Shown one piece after another: positions 63,547 to 64,000 of a stretch of 64,000 nt of DNA (position 1 is the first letter of the stretch; each line of letters opens with the position of its first letter). The notes beneath the pieces are model-generated. The model was not told where the DNA came from. It made no database searches and was given only the letters and a program-made list of their open reading frames with translations. Both the position numbers and the translations under genes were made by a program. This stretch comes from Enterocloster aldenensis. Lineage in GTDB: Bacteria; Bacillota; Clostridia; Lachnospirales; Lachnospiraceae. The stretch lies in NCBI RefSeq assembly GCF_003434055.1, contig NZ_QVEX01000006.1, forward strand, positions 1 through 64,000, in the 5' to 3' direction.

Positions 63547-64000
63547 ATGCGTTATTTGAAACGGTTTTTATGCGCCGCCCTCTCCCTCCTCCTGCTGTCC
63601 ATGTTCCCCCTCACCGCCCTGGCGGCTCCTGCCGTCCCTACGGTTGCGGAATATGTCTTTGACACGTTGCTGTCCGCGAATGGGATTGATGTACCCTTAT
63701 CATCCGTCAATTCCTGGTTGGGTGAATGGTCGGATTATAACGATTATCTGTCACAGGGGGAACGGGGTGAACTTGGCAGTTACAGCCAGTACCTGTATGA
63801 CCTGTCCCATAATGCGGATACGGAAGCCTTGAAGCAGAAGGCAATCGAGAATGCCGGTACGCTTACGGACTGGATGCAACTTGATTGGTCGGATGCTGGC
63901 GGTACGGATATCACGCTGGGCAAGGGGATACTGAATGGCTGGTATGATGGTGTCAAGGGTACGGCGGCTGATGTGACGGCGAGTATACAGGGATATCTCA
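63547..64000 (+). CDS. pIII-like secreted protein, 5' part only
   Basis: Open to the window end (>151 aa). Signal peptide MRYLKRFLCAALSLLLLSMFPLTALA, then a soluble helical domain rich in Tyr, Ser, Asp and Trp (EWSDYNDYLSQGERGELGSY...). Position after the coat gene matches gene III of Ff phages. AAAGGGGTAATGAT precedes the ATG. Its C-terminal anchor would be beyond 64,000. Confidence 0.65.
   Translation, partial: MRYLKRFLCAALSLLLLSMFPLTALAAPAVPTVAEYVFDTLLSANGIDVPLSSVNSWLGEWSDYNDYLSQGERGELGSYSQYLYDLSHNADTEALKQKAIENAGTLTDWMQLDWSDAGGTDITLGKGILNGWYDGVKGTAADVTASIQGYL

Larger units (their letters stand above)
62605..64000 (+). mobile_element. Second inovirus-like element, structural module, incomplete
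   Basis: Directly after the right repeat a new structural run begins: anchored small protein, two tiny membrane proteins, pVIII-like coat, hairpin, secreted pIII-like protein running out of the window. These duplicate the structural functions of element 1 with different sequences and order, and their base composition is visibly less AT-rich. Hence a different phage rather than a duplication. Confidence 0.7.

Noticed and set aside
54000..64000. Tailed-phage or ICE interpretation of the right end
   Set aside because: No terminase, portal, tail, relaxase or type IV secretion genes; the small membrane proteins with Zot and Rep fit filamentous phages.

Overview
The window looks like a chromosome segment of an anaerobic, gut-type Lachnospiraceae, probably the Enterocloster/Clostridium clostridioforme group. 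The grounds are the gene order (two radical-SAM/TIGR039xx genes, an RNase E/G homologue, trkAH, rplU-prp-rpmA, obgE-yhbY-nadD-yqeK-rsfS, lexA/yneA, F-type ATP synthase), an L27 with a cleavable N-terminal extension plus its protease Prp, class III (anaerobic) ribonucleotide reductase, and DUF3793/DUF4317-type proteins. This placement comes from reading proteins by eye, without a database search. No rRNA, tRNA or CRISPR array was seen.

Layout. Positions 1-8,670 are an accessory, partly decayed strip: two lipoproteins, two MerR/GyrI-like regulators, AlkD-like DNA repair, Nudix, GNAT and TetR genes, mixed with several broken genes (a frameshifted membrane protein, a TetR gene that lost its HTH, an XRE/LysE pair in ruins). 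Positions 8,674-19,862 are conserved housekeeping: radical SAM and tRNA/ribosome-related genes, potassium uptake, ribosomal proteins, ribosome assembly and NAD synthesis. A 284-bp long palindrome (19,881-20,164) separates this block from a divergent lexA/yneA SOS locus. Positions 22,042-28,376 carry the complete atpBEFHAGDC operon. Positions 28,433-53,476 hold a LysR gene, a DUF3793-flavodoxin pair with a likely metal operator, two very large c-di-GMP/phosphorelay proteins, a carbohydrate ABC importer without its ATPase, nrdD, glnA and a BceRSAB-like two-component/ABC antimicrobial-peptide module, with gene scraps between them.

The unusual part is 54,156-64,000. Downstream of a vanZ-like gene the sequence becomes AT-rich and is packed with tiny membrane proteins. 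It encodes a whole filamentous-phage (inovirus) gene set: a pIII-like adhesin with C-terminal anchor, several 48-82 aa membrane proteins, two related coat-like proteins, a Zot/pI assembly ATPase, a rolling-circle replication initiator, hairpin-rich non-coding regions, a repressor with an operator-embedded promoter, and a gV-like ssDNA-binding protein. The unit is bounded by two copies of a 20-bp sequence 8,435 bp apart, each with an AACTATTC arm making an inverted repeat. Immediately after the second copy a second structural module begins, with a pVIII homologue whose mature protein starts AEGD and ends in a basic tail much like the M13 coat. The module is cut off by the window end. The simplest reading is two different inoviruses integrated in tandem at the same dif/Xer-like attachment site, with no integrase gene of their own in the complete one. 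Filamentous phages of Gram-positive gut anaerobes are poorly characterised, so this is the best candidate for an undescribed system here.
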